Assembly (NCBI GenBank): GCA_914767715.1
Contig: OU612069.1
Span: 20,831,387-20,895,386 of the forward strand
Source: Membranipora membranacea
Lineage: Eukaryota > Bryozoa > Gymnolaemata > Cheilostomatida > Membraniporidae
Reading direction: 5' to 3'
Length of the DNA stretch: 64,000 bases
Made by a program: the position numbers and the translations under genes
Notes under the pieces: generated by a model
What the model was told of the DNA's origin: nothing
Database searches by the model: none
The model's input: only the letters and a program-made list of their open reading frames with translations
Part shown: in pieces, positions 1-14,900 of the stretch
Numbering within the stretch: the stretch's first letter is position 1
Layout of the letters: every line of letters begins with the position of its first letter

Positions 1-80
1 TACCTTTGAATGCATTTCTCTGCTCAACTGTTATTTAATTTTTTCAGACATGATTTATTTGCCCAAAGTTCTTTCATGTC

Positions 81-1085
81 CACACGATAACCCAGTACTG
101 GATGTGACTATATGTACCACACGATAACCCAGTACTCGATGTGACTATATGTACCACACGATAACCCGGTACTCGATGTGACTGTATGTACCACACAATA
201 ACCCAGTACTCGATGTGACTATATGTACCACACGGTAACCCAGTACTCGATGTGACTATATGTACCACACGATAACCCAGTATTCGATGTGACTATATGT
301 ACCACACGATAACCCAGTACTCGATGTGACTATATGTACCACACGATAACCCAGTACTCGATGTGACTATATGTACCACACGATAACCCGGTACTCGATG
401 TGACTATATGTACCACACTATAACCCAGTACTCGATGTGACTATATGTACCACACTATAACCCAGTACTCGATGTGACTATATGTACCACACGATAACCA
501 AGTACTCGATGTGACTATATGTACCACACGATAACCCAGTACTCGATGTGACTATATGTACCACATGATAACCCAGTACTCGATGTGACTATATGTACCA
601 CACGATAACCCAGTACTCGATGTGACTATATGTACCGCACTATAACCAAGTACTCGATGTGACTATATGTACCACACGATAACCCAGTACTCGATGTGAC
701 TATATGTACCACACGATAACCCGGTACTCGATGTGACTGTATGTACCACACAATAACCCAGTACTCGATGTGACTATATGTACCACACGATAACCCAGTA
801 CTCGATGTGACTATATGTACCACACGATAACCCAGTACTCGATGTGACTATATGTACCACACGATAACCCAGTACTCGATGTGACTGTATGTACCACACG
901 ATAACCCAGTACTCGATGTGACTATATGTACCACACGGTAACCCGGTACTCGATGTGACTATATGTACCACACGATAACCCAGTACTCGATGTGACTGTA
1001 TGTACCACACGATAACCAAGTACTCGATGTGACTATATGTACCACACTATAACCCAGTACTCGATGTGACTATATGTACCACACT
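81..1085. repeat. 37-bp minisatellite, about 27 copies
   Basis: About 27 head-to-tail copies of a 37-bp unit that contains ACCACACGATAACCCAGTAC followed by TCGATGTGACTATATGT. Corresponding bases recur exactly 37 bp apart (for example positions 86 and 123). Copies differ by single substitutions such as CGATAA to CTATAA, CAATAA or CGGTAA, and ACTATATG to ACTGTATG. No spacer sequence separates the units, so this is a satellite and not a CRISPR array. Open frames that cross it on the minus strand only reflect a period whose translation repeats every 37 codons. It lies upstream of the first EXOC1 exon seen here, probably inside an EXOC1 intron. Confidence 0.97.
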
Positions 1086-1145
1086 AGCCTTGTCACGCGG
1101 CTAAATTTTTCCCAAATCGAAAAATGAAGCCCATGACAAGGCTAG
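1084..1145. repeat. Short hairpin element (TAGCCTTGTCA family)
   Basis: Twelve-base perfect inverted termini, CTAGCCTTGTCA at 1084-1095 and TGACAAGGCTAG at 1134-1145, enclose a partly complementary core. It directly abuts the last minisatellite unit. The same terminal motif recurs in other hairpins in this window (31.49, 33.66, 41.04 and 54.78 kb). Confidence 0.7.
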
Positions 1146-2977
1146 TACCAGTTGCTATACCGTGACAAAATGAAAATTGAGTTGAAAACTTATTTATTGC
1201 CATATGAAGAAATCGAACAATGCTATTGAGATTTCATTTACCAACATTTTCCTGTCCAGTGTCAAGCAGCTGATGTATTCACGCAGGCCTTCTCAGCATG
1301 GGAGTTATTTCTATGAAAAAAAGTAGGACTACCGCGCCACCAAATTCTCCGCACTTCATACCAGGTCTGTCTCAGGCTACATAGCCATTCTGGACAGCAA
1401 ACTGTATAATACGGAACTCACAATACTATTAGGATAAAGAAATGTGTAATTAAAAGAAATGAGTACCAGTGTGTGTTGAAATCGAACTGAAGGAACTAAA
1501 CTGTTGTCTCTATTCTAACCTGAGCATGAAAAACACTTAAAATCAAAGCAAAATTCATAATATGACAGGAGAAGCAACAAACAAATAAAAAGACAACCAA
1601 CTTCGTCATATACTGTGTCTTGCTCTCCCCAAAATGTGGGGTTATGGTTACCAATATTCCAGATAGAGTAATATTATTTTGAAAATTATATCAGCTACTA
1701 GTCCAGGATAAAACCATTAACTGTATCCAAGTATTGGCAGTAACATGAGCATGAATCAAACGTCTTGAGATTCAGGTGATTATCTTGAATTATAGGCAAC
1801 ATTTACCCTTCTTCACAAAGGAGGTCTCTAAGAATAAGATTATATCACAAGTTTGCCCGCAGTTAACCTTGTCCAACACTTAGCTAATTGCCTTTTTGGC
1901 AACAATAAGAATAATCTATATGATACCCATGGCAAGATACTAAGATGCAAGCGGAAAGGTATTGGTGTTATATCACAGTTTTCTTCTAAATTTGAGACAT
2001 TTTTATTTCTTGAGCAGCAGGAATTTTAATTAAATCTTTGCATGACACTATTTTTACATTCACTGAGATGCAAGCGAGTTGAGGCATGACCTTGTGCTAT
2101 GACCTTGTGACATGAACGCCGTTGAGTGCCAATGCAATTGTCAGAAAGAAGTTTTGTAACTGAAAAACGCCTCTCTTTAAATTCTGGATCACAAAGAAAC
2201 CTTCATGTTTTTGGATATGTTACGTAACGATTACCATATTTTGGTTTTACTAATTCAAGTTAAAACAAAAGACTGTCAAAAATAAAAATGAGTGAGCAGT
2301 TTATTATAGTACATTCATCAAATTCAAAGTGGACAGAAAGAGGGTGGCTTGCATATTGATTAAATTTTAATTTTGTGGGGCAACAACAATGTTTTGAAGA
2401 ATTTTAATTCATGGAACACAGGTGTTTGCCCCTAATTTTTCATTTCATGTTTGTCAGTTAACATTCTTCAACACTGGCTGACAGTCTTGCTCATTTCCTA
2501 ACATAACGCCCAGCCAATCATCTTAATCTCACGAGACAAAAATTGTTTCCTTTAATTCACGCAAATACCAACATATACCAGCGCTCATGAGCAAACCTTC
2601 CAGCGGTCAACCTAGAAATGGAAGCGAGATATGGTCTGTGCAAAAATCCTTTTCTCAATCAAAAACCAGGCCTTTGCAAGAGCAATTGTGCAAGGCTTTC
2701 CATGATAGAACACTGCATTTATGGACGTTTATGTCCTGGTTTGAATGGGCAACCCCTAAACATAACAGGTGAAATTCAGTTGCAGCCCTGTCATCTTAGA
2801 CTTTGAACGCATACTTAAAATCCACCTGTGAAGTCAACTTTGAGTAAGGAGACAGAAGTGTTCATTGCGATTGATACGGCAGCCAACCTATTGGACAGCA
2901 AATGAATTGGATGCATTTACTTTAACTTCTTGCCTTGACTGAATCTTCATAACCCCCTCATTATTTTTACTTTACAG
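1146..2977. other. Probable EXOC1 intron, no exon recognised
   Basis: I looked for the EXOC1 exon that should precede the one at 2978 and found no open stretch with splice sites resembling that part of the protein. The intron probably runs back past the left edge of the window. The only longer open frames (around 2587-2806) show no family resemblance. Confidence 0.5.
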
Positions 2978-5900
2978 AAAGGACTCTGCCAAAAATGGGA
3001 AGAGACTAAACCAAACAAGAAGTCCAGATGTGGAATAGTTTCCTGTGTTCAAGCTTTTGAGGCAAGTAGTAAACATTTTTGTGGGGGATGGTGTTGTTGG
3101 TCAGGCCACACTCCATTGATATGATATAAATATGTGATGTTCTCTGGTGCACAGTGCGTTGTGTGCTAAAGCTCGGTCGGGTTGTGTGCTAAAGCTCGGT
3201 CGGGGTCACTGGTAACGGCATTCCAGGTTGGAATTTAGGCGATAATGGAATGCCGCAACCAACAACCCTGACCGAGTTTAGCGCTCAAACCACAGTGCAC
3301 CCCATAATATCCCATCAGAAAGGTGTGGACTGACCAACAACGATGCCCTACATAAATAAGCAGATAGTGCTGGTAATGGCATTCCATATACATATACATA
3401 TAGTATTTTTATGTTTATTTATATGTTTATGTGGCATTCCATTATTAGCCACATTCCAGCTGGTAGGATGTAGTTCATAATAGAATGCCACAACCAGCAA
3501 CTTGGGCAGAGTTTGAGCACATAAACTATGTTACTAATGCACCGAACTACATGGTTAGGAAAAAATGCAAATGCTATGGAACAAGTCTGAAACGTGAACT
3601 ATCAAAGCATGATTGATTTGAGAGATTTCTCACTATAAGACATTAACATCCTGCTCAAAGACAACTTCAATGCTTTCATGTTTGTTCTGTTTCTTCTGAA
3701 CAGTCTTGCTAATTGATTTCGGTTTTGTCACCTTGGGAAAGTCTGTGATGTCTCACCCAGCAAGGACAAGAAGAGCGGTGAAAACATGGCGGGCCGCCAA
3801 AGCGGCCACTTGAACATTTCAGTAGAGTTTTGTTTGTTGAACCTTAATCTTTAGGTGTTGTAAAAGTAATGGAGTAATAAATAACTAAAATTGACTAAGT
3901 GATTTATTTGAAACTAATTATTATATATGGACACACATTGCCAGAAACGCCCTGATGTGAAACCAGCTTGGAATCTGTCTAATCTCCACCTAGATCAATT
4001 TAATTTCGACAATCTGAAGTGTAATATGGCATGATTGGTTTTCTTTTGGGTGGGAAGCTTCCAAAAATATCCTCTATAATGTCACAGTAGTCACCTTTGG
4101 AGGTAATTTAGAAGGGGAACTGTCTCTTAAATGTGATGACCACTCATTGATAGAATCCATGATGTCTCTCGACCATTTTTGAGAATTTGACAATGTTGAT
4201 TACTGGTATGAGGAAAATTCACAAATTAGGGACAATTAATCTGCCATTAATATCACATACCGGCCCATTGACATTTACCAGTACCACCCTGTGAGTGCCA
4301 TGGTTCCTGCTGGCTTACACACAATCATTATAAGCGAGAACGAAACTGAGGCAAATGCGTTGCCTTTCTCATAAAAAAAATATGCAGTGCAACAAGATCT
4401 GGCTATAACCTCCTCATGTACATCAATGGTGGTATAGAACATAATCCGGGCTTTTCTTATTGTTACAGTTTGTGTTTTTTTATGGTATTCGTTGACCACT
4501 TTCATTTTGTCAAGTTCACCGTCTCAGGATAAACCATCGAAAGGATCATCCAGGCAACTTACTTTTCGATCTAAGAGCACAGGCACATGTTAATACTCAG
4601 TCTTCTAGTGAGGTCACCCATCTTTTAACTTGACCACTTGAGGTCTTGCTTGTTGTCCTCTCAGTTGCAGTTACATATTATATACTTTGAGATATGCCTT
4701 TATATTTCTAGTCATTATATTATTTAGTTGATGTATTTTCAGGCGTTTGGAGAGGAATCGGAGAACATTTTTAGGGATTCAGATCGTCGCTCAGACCTTG
4801 ACAAAGCTTACAAAGTGCTCTCTCAGTGTCTATTTAATGAAGTGGGAAGAATCGCATCAGAACATCTCAAGACTCCTCGACACGTCATCATGCTGGAAAA
4901 CTTTCACCGTGTTAATGGTTTGTATAAAGAGGTTCAGTTCACAATGCCAGATAATTGTAAGGGGTATTTTGATTAGAATCATTTGAAGTTTGTAAATAGA
5001 TCCTGAGTTTCACTTCACATTGTTAATCTCCCTCTTGGTCCCTGCATTGGCAAATTTCGGCAACAAGAAATTTGCGGTCGGATAGGGATTATTTGTTGGC
5101 TGACCCATCCTCCACTCCCAATCCTGAGCTTCCATCGATTTAATGCCCTCCAGACAGTGCCAACTACTGCCAAATATATAATATTAGCCAATGTTTATTC
5201 TTTCTCCAAATTTGACCGCAGCAAATTGTGCATAACTAAACAGACACCTTAGTGCCAGCCGGGGCTCGGACAGGAATATTTGAATAGCAGCCAACAAGAG
5301 AAGTGTGTGTTGGCATGTGGTGTAGGAACTTTGACATGGGAATTCCATATATCATATATTTGTAAATGTAAATCTCACTCCTTCAGATCCCGTGCCAAGG
5401 GCAGGTGGAAAACCGGAAAAAACTTGAACAGCTGTATTTAATCACAATTTCTTTATTCATTATTGTCAATATGATGACTTTTGACACTGTATAAAAAACT
5501 TTGCAAAACAAAAAGTTGAGGTCATTTCAATTTTATTTGGGATTATCTCAATTTCTTCTGACAAATTATTGGCTTGTCATTATTTTAATCTACGTTACAC
5601 AGGTGTTAGAACTTTTTTAAATCGTCTGCATGATGCCATTAAATTGACCTGCGACGTGGTATCCCCTGGCACATGTAGATCAATGCTTGGCTCTGTAAAT
5701 CTAATTTAAATAAAGGTGTGCCACGTGGGAAGTACTCTCCGAGGTGGTTGGCTGCTGTCAAGTCGTGTTTATGAAAATCTATCTATGACGTGGTCACAGA
5801 GTAAGGACATATCCTTCCATATGTCCTAACTCTGTGACATGGTTTTTTTTGCTAAAGATGAAGAACAGGAAGTGGAGTTCATTAATTGCATCATATGTTA

Positions 5901-8900
5901 ATAAAGTTCTCAAACTCTGCCCAGTTGGGTTCCACTATTGATGTGATTGATGATGGTGCCAACAACATGGACACAGTTCGAGCACAAACACAAAAGACAC
6001 TTGTGTTTGCCTATGACGTAATTACATCACCGGCCACCATTTGTTTTGTAAGGTGTCCACTTCCACCTTCCCCCACCCCACTTCATGACTGTTTGTCTGC
6101 CTGCAATAGTCAAGCCTATCCCATGAATTTCATTTTTCCACAGTACAAATATTAGCTATCAAGTATGTATCCAGCATGAACACCCTGCGTTATAGCCTGT
6201 ATGGAAGCATAAACTCCAACATTAACAAACAAACAATGACACATCTACTGTTATTATTTTATATTCTGATATGCTTACAGCTGTGTTGGCTCGTATGAAG
6301 ATTACTTGTCTTGATATTGAGAGGAAGGAAGCTAAGACTCGATATCAGGAGCATATAAACGCCTACGTACAGGAGCAGCTCGGGCGTCCCATGGAGAAAC
6401 TTACAGTAAGTACACACCTAAGGAAACTAGCATCATCTGATCACTCACAGACTTAGCATCAACTTCATGGCAACTCCCAGTCACACTGATCACATGATAT
6501 ACTATTGCATGTATATCTCTGATCGATAGAGAGTGAACTATTTCATTTAGCATGGGTACTATCACAAGGAATTTGTTGTATCGGCCCCTGTTCAAATTTA
6601 ACAATTAGGGTTGGGTACATGTCAGGTACTCTTACCAAATTGACTCTAACAATCAGAGGTTCATATGTTAATAGTGTAATCTCGATGTCAGTGTGACTTC
6701 CAACGTAAAAGCTTCAATCAAGTGAAATTGGCCAGGGAATCTTGCTAAACCATTTCAAGCTTTCTGTTAGTCTATCCTGTCTGCACACAGTCATTTAGCG
6801 TCAGAAGGTTTCAACCTTATTGCTGTCTCGTAAGCTCAATACTCTTAGATGTTTGATGGGTATAGGATGGGTATTGAGTATAAAAACACCCATACAACAA
6901 GCTTGTACACAATTTTTTCACTGCCTTTCTGCCTCAGGCTGCGAATCAGCAGAAGGAAGAAATTGCGTACAGGCTTGTTTTATGGCTATTTTTATGTGGT
7001 TTTGTGGTACCTACCATCTTGAACCGGCAGAGTATTTGTTTCGCACAAGCCTTGGCTGTCAGTTCCACTACTGGGCCCAATTGAAGCCCCAGGTGTGCTC
7101 CGACATGCCTGCAGACTGAGAGCAAATTGGCGTTGAATATGGCGGCTGCGTCCTCAAGGCACCTTCATTTCTCAGTCTTTGGACAGAGACAGACTTGTGA
7201 TTTTAACCCACATACCTGACTGTCATTCTGGGAGATTAGCCATGGTTGACGTACATATCTTTTTCTGTTAAAGCTATTTTTAATGTTATGTATTTTTGGA
7301 ATTGATTGCAACACCCAAGTTCTAAGAAATCTCACCGAGTCTGTCTGTATGAATTCTCCTGACAGATTGGCAGAGGCAGGTACAGACAAATTTACCTCAG
7401 CCAACAGGTTCCATGGCTTTAAAATATTCAACTATTGATGCTTATCTCTCCTGATAGTCATTTATCTGCAGCAAATTGATGATCATAGCTCAACTTATTT
7501 CTTAGAAATATTAGCATAATCTCTGCACCCACCAATGATGCCATGTCATCAACAGATTGGCAGGAGGCAGGTACAGACAAACTCAACACTCCAAAAGAAA
7601 CTTTCACCGTGACCATAATTGATAACAATTTTCAATTCATGAGAATGAAGTTTTTTTCAAAATGAGCTATGCTGCCTTCCGGTGCTGGTTGGTCATCACA
7701 TAACCTTAGTCTCTGCCAAGTAAAGCCCTGGATACCAGCGGAAGTAGAATTTGTTGGGTGACTTAGCTACCTACCCAGGGTTAAGACATTAGCAGAGAAC
7801 AATTTCTTTGATTTTCATTTATGTGCTGAAATTGATGCTGATATGAAAATTAATAATTTGATTAATACGTGATTGATATGAGATATTAAAAGTGAACAAA
7901 TGAAAAATATTGCACATTATGTGCAGCATCATATAGGAATTAAACACCACCGCTGTTAGATCAGTGTAATGCACCAAGGTAACATCTCTACCATTATCAT
8001 ACCGATAATGGATGGGTCATTTTGATTATCCCACCCAAGAAGAATGATGCTATTACTGACCAAAATTCTCTCTTTGATTTCTCTTTATGCACTGCAAGTG
8101 ATAGCCCAAACAAATTTGAACAAAAGAAAGATTTGCCATTATATGCAACATTCTTCAGAGATCAAACATCGCTGTCGCTGTCGACTGATTACTGGATGGT
8201 CAGGTTGAGCAGTGCTGCTGCACCAAGGTAACACCTCTATTATTAGCATACCGATAATGAATAGAAGAAGAGTGATGACCATTTCTGACGGTCATCTTCT
8301 AAAGTTATGGGAATGTTGACCGATGGAAATACAATATCAAAAACTCTGCTTTGCTCATGATATCGACCATCTACTGAGACCCTTGGAACATATAATATAT
8401 TTGTCCAGAGATTGGGGTTAGCTGCATGGTATCTATAGTACCCACAGGAGTATGGAGGTGGGTCAGTTAGTTAAAGCGCCATGCCTTCAGCGCACAATTG
8501 TTGAAGGTCTTAGTCAAGAACCCCACGGCATTATTGTTTCAGGGTTTCCCCAGGTGTCCTCTGACCTGCCTACAAATAAAGAGAATTTGGCGGAGTGATT
8601 GAATCTCTGTGGTGTGTTGTGTGATGAGACCACCTGACCATTATTTTTAAGCCAACAAACTTGGTGACTATTATGCTCCTTTGACATTCGAAAATGAAAG
8701 GATATTTTGTCTGGTTTAAGTTGGTTTGAATCTTATTAAAAACAAGAAAAACATCTGTCGGACTAGATTTGTGTTGATCTATCGTCTAAACGCTCATGAA
8801 ATAGAATTAGGGGAGGAAAACATTGGGTGACAGAAGGGCTAGTCGGATATATGTAGTGAATTTGTTGCAAGACGGAATGGCAAACTATCATACCAGAATC

Positions 8901-11900
8901 CTTTATTGATATACACATATCTAAAAATAAAACACAACATTTATCAATCATTTGCATAAATCAAATTTTGTATTGGTCTTGTTTATCAGTTAAAAATATC
9001 TCACTGAACAATGTGGCTGGCCGTCTCTAAACCCATATATCGGGTCATTGGCATGATGTTACTATTTACAACTCATCCCTATATTTAAAAAAATAATGAA
9101 AATATTACTCTTTGCCAAAATAGTGTCTATTTTGAGCTTCCTTCAATTGTCATCCCTGTTCCCAAGTGTTATTTTGAATCACACTACACTTGATACTGCC
9201 AGCCATGTAATTAAGAATGCTTTACATGTTTGGCTGCTGATCAGGCAGAGGTTGGCTCGACTCGGCTATTTCCACCCAGGCACACTTTTTATATTCTTAT
9301 GTTCACACACTCTCAGCGTCTCACCGGAACATTCCAGATCTTCACTTCCTGGGTCTGATTCGATATCACGGATGCTATGATGTCACAATCATGAAATCAT
9401 TCATAAAATATGTTTGTCCTACATTTTTCCTTATATAGGATTTGAATGCCCCAAAGTGTTTCTCGCTGTTTCCTCCGCGTGCAATGCTTCTTTTCCGGGA
9501 GGGATCTATATAATTCTCCTGTATATCCTTGCCCTAAGACCCATTGATATCGCTCTTGATCATTTATATTGAATATTTCTTGCAAATTTATGTCCCATTC
9601 CAGTAGCAACAACATTGCTTGAGACGGGTTTGGATGTTGTTGATATTGGAATACCACTATTAGCAAATCGAGCAGATAAGGTTTTTAATGAATGAATTGG
9701 AATGTCCATTTTCCACCTTTCCTGTACTTGAAGCTGTTCTTTGAGGGTGTGGATGAGAAGCTGAAATCAGGAGTGAAGGCAGAAGAGGTCGGGTATCTTC
9801 TGGCATTCAATAAACTCGAGTTGAGGAAAGTCATCAAAGAGTATCCAGTCAAGGAGGTAAGTCTCATGTCTGCACTGTTCATCATGGGATTTTTTTTTTT
9901 TCTTCTACACATGAGGTCTTATTTGACCGTCCTATTCAACGGGAGGCTGGCTTGTATTGGATAGTTACCCTATACCCTTGCTCGTCGTTGCTAGCTACTC
10001 TTTTTCCGAAGATAGGGGGATCTATATCCAGCGTGTAGTGTAGGTTTACAAACCCTGCCCGGGTTACTGGATGTGCCTTTCCATCATCAACCATTTCCCA
10101 ATATCATGTATATGATTGGACAATGACTGATAATGGAATGCCACTAATAATGACCCGGTCAATGTTTGAGCGCTCAAACTAGAGTATGTCATAGCAATAC
10201 TTGGAAATTACCAATGCATATATACGTCTTCATCCATCAGTGTCTACTTTCTGTTGATGACATGTTTGCAATCATGAATGAGACCAGCAGATGCAAATAG
10301 CTTTTGCCGCATTTAGGATTGTGGGTGGACTAACTGTGGCAGGCTAAAAGAATTATGTAAATTGATGGTGAATACAATGTCTTTGTAATGTTTACTAAGA
10401 TAACTTCCATACATTGTTCATGTCACCAGTTAACCTCAAACAGCCATGTAATTTGCATGGTCATCGTGGGCAACAATGTGCAAAAGTTTACAAGAATAAT
10501 TACTTTTAATGATTATTTTTCCTTCATGCTGACATTAGGAAACTCATTCGACTTGATCAATTAGAAACTTTCGACCAATAGCTTCTGACAGAAAGCAAGT
10601 TTTACAAGTTTGTATCTAGATGATCCACTCTTGCTGGTCCGACATGTAAGTTCTTAGCCTATATCTGCATGTTTTTGAGGGTGGTTAGGTCACCCTCCCC
10701 TCAAAAGGGGTTTTAAAATTTCAAAGCTAGTTCAGACGCTCTTTTGGATCACATAACTTAGGTATCCATCTTAAGATATATAAGTGGCTGTTGGCAGTCA
10801 ACTGTTTCTCACAGATAAGAAGAAAAACTTCCCAAATATGTGGAGAAAATTTCAAGCCAGCATTTTTAGCAACTTCAAAGCAATTTCTACCGACGATCAT
10901 TCAAATATTTGCAGAGAGCAAAGTTTACACGCCCAAGATAAGTGGCATAAAAAGAATGTCTGTCATGTTATAGGAAGTCTTGGGAATCTGACTGATTAAA
11001 AACCGATGAAATATGTGAAAAATGTGCCTTTCGGTGTAACAAGAATGAAGGGAATTCTCTTTGAACATATTATGGTAACTAGGGGCTTTCCCCTAAAATT
11101 TCACTGGTTGTCGTTATTCGATATGAGGTTGGTAACATGATAAACTGAGCAAATGGGGGCAACCTGGATCTGGAAATATGTCTGAAAGTTTTGGTTAAGA
11201 TCGAGTAGATTTACCGGCAACCCCTACTTCACCAGAAATGTGATAACGGTTGTTAGCGGAAGAGGTCAATTAGCAGTACCCGCATGAACTAGTAAGGGAG
11301 TAAACTGGTGCACAAAAATACGCGTGCCAAACTAAAAGTGGAAATATACTTTATGTACTCAAAAGGACAACTTCCATCCTATCAAGGTTATGAATAGTTT
11401 TCCTCTTATGATGGCCGTTATCGTAACAGAAAGGATTGAAATACCTACTCAATACCCTTATGCTATTGCTGCCAAAGGATTTGATGTCGGAAATGTATGT
11501 TCATTGATAAAATAGATGGAGATGAAAGTTGAATGTTTAAGATTCTTTAGGATCAATTTTTTTCATGAATGAAAGTTGCACTCAGAAATATTCATCACTT
11601 TTATTTACAAAAACTTCTAATATACTTTTATGTTCATTGAAGTGGAATTAAATGTGTTGGTTTTTTGTCCTCATCTTTTTAAAGATACTCTCAAGACATA
11701 AATAGATCAGTGATTGGGATCCATTTAGTCCCCAAAGCACTGGGTGAAACGCTTGCATACGCCCTACTCCCATCAAAGAGTTAGAACTCCCCATTCCAAT
11801 CTTGGTGTGCCATCTGAGCCTTTGTGTTTATGGCCCAATTAGTCCCTTCAAGCACCACTTAAAGGAGATAAACTCATTACACACACACCCTACCCTAAGC

Positions 11901-14900
11901 AAGCCATATGTCTTTCTCTCAGAGGTAGGGTTTATAATCGGATTAAATCCTTATTTGGGACTGGATTATCTTTGATGTTAAATCGCTAAACGTTTACACC
12001 CCAGCACACCTCAAGTGGAAAAAGACCTACCGGTAACTAGGGCCGGTGGGAGGGATAATCATCTATAGGGATCCAGTCGCATTCTACTATGGATTTTCGA
12101 TTCATGCCAAGAGTGTTGTGAGATGCGGATCAGGAGGCAAGCATCATTGCGAAGTCCATCTATTAAGACCATCCTTTTCCAAACCTCACATTAACACTAC
12201 TAACTTGTCCACCACTGACTCTTCCATCCCTGGCAGTCTCGCCTTAACCTATAGGCTCCTAGACTTATCTGCCCCTGATTATTCCATCCCTGCCATATCC
12301 CCCCCCCCTCTCTGACTATTTATCCACTCCTGAACCTTCTTTCTAATTTACAGGTGAGAAAAGGTTTGGAGGCTCTGTATAAGAAAATGGAGAAACACAT
12401 GTGTGACGAGGAAAATCTTCTCCAGGTAAGCATTGAATTAACAGCATATATTATCACTAAAATCTCTCTTTATCATCTATTGGACACTGTCTGAAAGAAA
12501 AACCAGTACAAGGTGCTGTTGCAGTCAAACAATACCAAGTCATTATTCCATGGCGGTCTTGAGATAATGTTTTAGAAAAGAGATAGTCCAGGTGTTCAAA
12601 TTTGGGGTTAGGCGGTTGACGTTGGTACTTAAACTAATCAGTTAATCGAGAGAGGAGTTTGCAAATTTCTGGCCAGTAATGCATATACATGAATGATGGG
12701 TGTGCCAGCCGGTCTCTTTAACTCCTTCAATAACCATATATGAGGTTTTACTGTAGAATTTGACCTGGGCGGCAAGTTCAAAATTAAAGACATTGCATCC
12801 TCCTATTCGATTTCGATTAGTCTCTATTTAGTATCTCCTGACCTGTCATCCAAAATCAAAAGCGACAAATTCCATCGATGGACATCTGGCTATCCTCATT
12901 CCTAAGCTTCAGCTTGTGGTGATACTCATTGTGCTAAAACTGCATAAATATGCAGGTTAAGGGAAATCGTATTAGATGGGTGATAGAATTTGATTCCCTT
13001 TTTCGACTTCACTATTTTCGATCAAAATAATTATAAATGATAGCAATAAATCACGGTTGACAATCTAGACACTGCCGTCGTCTGTGGTAAATTATATGAT
13101 AACTTCAACATATAAAAATAAGATGAATCTGACTTTTCACAATTGCGGTTTCGAAAAGAGGAGGTCCAGGTTTTATATCTGTTTTGTGTTGTACCAGCAT
13201 GGGACGCAGTTTAATCCATTCCGGGACGAATCCGTTTACTTAAAAAACTTAGATGGCATAATATCCTGCAGTTTAATAGACTATAAGATGTCGATTATCT
13301 CGCTTCAATTGATAGAGTTCCAGGTTTTTTTTTCCTATCTTTCATTGTACCAGTATGTGGGACACAGTTTAATCCATTCTGGGACAAATCCAATGATCGA
13401 TAAATTATAAAAAACATAGATGGCGTGCCGCCCTGAATTTTAATGATCAATAAGATATCAATTATCCCGCTTCAATTGAATGAGTAAGGAAATGGTTGAC
13501 ATGTCATATCAATTTTGTAGTTCTAGGAATGTCGTAAAGTAGGAGGGAGGGGGGGATAATAAAATAAATAATATTGCCTGAGGAGAACGTCTTCCCTCTG
13601 TCTATGTGCCTATATTGTTCAATTGAGTATAAGTATATACATAAGTATACCCATTATAAAACATACACCAATAACATAGCATTGTTATCGGTGACGGAAT
13701 TTACTAAAAAAACATATGGGTATGGAGGTGTAATTAATTTTGATTTCATGCCCAAACAACATTAGAGGCACCATTTTTGTAGAATAATAGAGGAAGAGGC
13801 TGTTTTGTTTTTTTATAGAAAAGGGCTAGCTACCAGGTTGTTTAATTTGTGTTTACTGACCAGTTTAGAGGAGGACGGCTGGTTACCATGACCAATCCGT
13901 TTTATTTGTGTACCTTTTCACATTCCATATCTACATATTATGATTGACAGATGCTCTCGCTCAGAACATACTTTGTATGGATAACTCCATTCCAGAATAT
14001 CTGTAAGAGTTTAACTGATAAACCTTTGAATATTTCCCGGATGTACTGCAAGTTAAAACTTTACACTTGCATTAATCCAAAACCATTCAGACTACACATT
14101 CAAATTATACAAAGGCCAGATAGCGTCACGAAAATATATCTCAGGTTACTGGCAAACGCAACCAGCTCGGTGTCAGAAGTGGGAGAAATTTAGTGGAGGT
14201 TTACCTACTGGTATGTCTTCTAATATCTATATAGATTAAGGCGGACATGCATCTTCCCAATGTTTTACCTTTATGGCTAGTCTAAGGAGAGTTTGTTTGA
14301 AAGATTTTACAACCAACTCCTCCCTGACCCATCAAGAAGTATGTTTGGTACGCAGGATTGGTTTTCTACACATGGCAAACTGTTACGGTGACACTTCGTA
14401 CTTCATCATCATTGTTATTAATATTACTAATTAGTGGAATGTAGAACTGTCTTGCTGACAATTAAATCCTCTTTATTTTGATTAAATTATCCAAAGGTGA
14501 CAGAAAATTATAATTTTGATTATATAAAAGCTCATATTAACTTGAGGTTAGGCACACTTAGGACTGTCACATAGAATGATTTAAGAGAGGAGGCAGACGG
14601 TCCGAAATCATGTTTCAAATGCGTGTGGGCGCTAATGAGTGATGGGTCACCTGAAAATTCTGCTTTCACAAAGATTGCCGCTTTCATAATGTATGTTGCG
14701 TGATTGTTCTTTTAAAAAAATAGCCCTGGTCAGGCAAAGATATTTAATTCGGTACACCAGTTGCTGAGATATGAAGTCAGAACACATCTGCCACAAATAG
14801 TTGAAAAAATGGTGTCGGAAAACTATGTGCTTCTTGTCAAATTACCAGGTCACGTGAAAGATTAAATATAGAAATTTATCACGGCCCAAGTGACTATTTG

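Noticed and set aside
74-1019. Three minus-strand open frames with repeated WVIVWYIQSHRV and similar units
   Set aside because: They are translations of the 37-bp minisatellite. A period not divisible by 3 reads all frames in turn, and no start, splice or family signal supports a gene.
81-1085. CRISPR array
   Set aside because: The repeats are head to tail with no unique spacers, and the DNA is animal.
2587-2806. Two overlapping 60-codon plus-strand frames before EXOC1
   Set aside because: Neither resembles the EXOC1 segment expected here, and no splice borders connect them in phase to the exon at 2978.
12046-12315. 89-codon frame just upstream of an EXOC1 exon
   Set aside because: Ser/Thr/Pro-rich, lies in the intron and polypyrimidine tract, and is not needed for the conserved exon joined at 12354.
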